NCBI GenBank assembly: GCA_016200385.1
Contig: JACQEV010000179.1
Span: forward strand, 1-5,304
From: Candidatus Methylomirabilota bacterium
Lineage (GTDB): Bacteria > Methylomirabilota > Methylomirabilia > Methylomirabilales > Methylomirabilaceae
DNA: 5,304 nucleotides
Direction of reading: 5' to 3'
The notes beneath the pieces are model-generated. The model had not been told where the DNA came from. It saw only the letters and a list, made by a program, of their open reading frames with translations, and ran no database searches. Each line of letters begins with the position of its first letter. Positions within the stretch are counted from its first letter, which is position 1. The translations under genes and the position numbers were made by a program. This document shows, piece by piece, positions 5,167-5,304 of the stretch.

Positions 5167-5304
5167 CTAAGAGTCCTCTTCGATCGCAGCTTCGGTTGGC
5201 CTGCCAAACCGGTGGAACGCAACAAGGGTGACCAAGACAATTCCGGACGCGGTCAGGAAGATTGCCGGGTAGCCTAACCGCTCTGCCATAACGCCGAACA
5301 CGAA
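5167..5304 (-). CDS. C-terminal end of a membrane transporter, probably MFS (partial)
   Basis: The frame enters from the right edge of the window and ends at TAG (5169-5167), giving the last 45 residues. It reads FGVMAERLGYPAIFL, then TASGIVLVTLVAFHRFG, then a short polar tail ending IEEDS. The pattern G-x-x-A-E/D-R-x-G-Y-x-x-x-F, followed by one hydrophobic helix and a charged cytoplasmic tail, is typical of the last loop and helix 12 of major facilitator superfamily transporters. The substrate cannot be read from this fragment. The gene is on the same strand as the oxidase-like genes, but the 303-base gap argues against a tight operon. Another polytopic transporter family is possible because so little is present. 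Confidence 0.65.
   Translation of the reverse strand, partial: FVFGVMAERLGYPAIFLTASGIVLVTLVAFHRFGRPTEAAIEEDS

Noticed and set aside
5017..5277. Plus-strand 86-codon frame
   Set aside because: It is antisense to the transporter C-terminus for about half its length and has no motif or ribosome binding site.

Overview
The window reads like a piece of a moderately GC-rich bacterial chromosome. All confidently called genes lie on the minus strand. The bd-type oxidase relative with a fused cytochrome c domain, and the intergenic repeats of the TCATCCTGAGCG...GAAGGA type, would fit a Methylomirabilota, Nitrospirota or similar environmental lineage. The sequence alone does not fix the taxon, so that placement is a guess.

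Layout from right to left, the direction of transcription. (1) 5304-5167: the last 45 codons of a membrane transporter, probably MFS. (2) 5166-4864: a gene-free stretch with a 13-bp inverted repeat, an inner hairpin and scattered TTCATAG repeats, plus a possible promoter just before the next gene. (3) 4863-4414: a four-helix DUF2231 membrane protein. (4) 4288-2924: a CydA-like polytopic membrane protein with a C-terminal cytochrome c domain (CASCH). (5) 2927-1845: a second, smaller CydA-like protein whose GTG start overlaps the stop of the previous gene. (6) 1844-1633: a spacer with a palindrome. (7) 1632-1045: a DJ-1/PfpI protein resembling one half of plant DJ-1d (glyoxalase III type). (8) 1044-785: a spacer with two copies of a dispersed-repeat-like motif and a hairpin pair. 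(9) 784-314: methylglyoxal synthase, mgsA. (10) 403 down to 1: a probable UPF0175-like reading-frame remnant on the plus strand, frame-shifted, running tail to tail into mgsA; the first ~200 bases hold nothing I can identify.

Two themes emerge. Genes 3-5 look like one membrane redox module. The CydA-like protein keeps the high-spin haem ligands and the GRQPW-like motif of cytochrome bd. It lacks the quinol (Q) loop and the low-spin haem b558 ligands, and it carries a haem c instead, so cytochrome c or another periplasmic donor, not quinol, may feed it. Its overlapping paralogue keeps a different subset of ligands. Genes 7 and 8 pair a methylglyoxal producer with a likely methylglyoxal-detoxifying DJ-1 enzyme.
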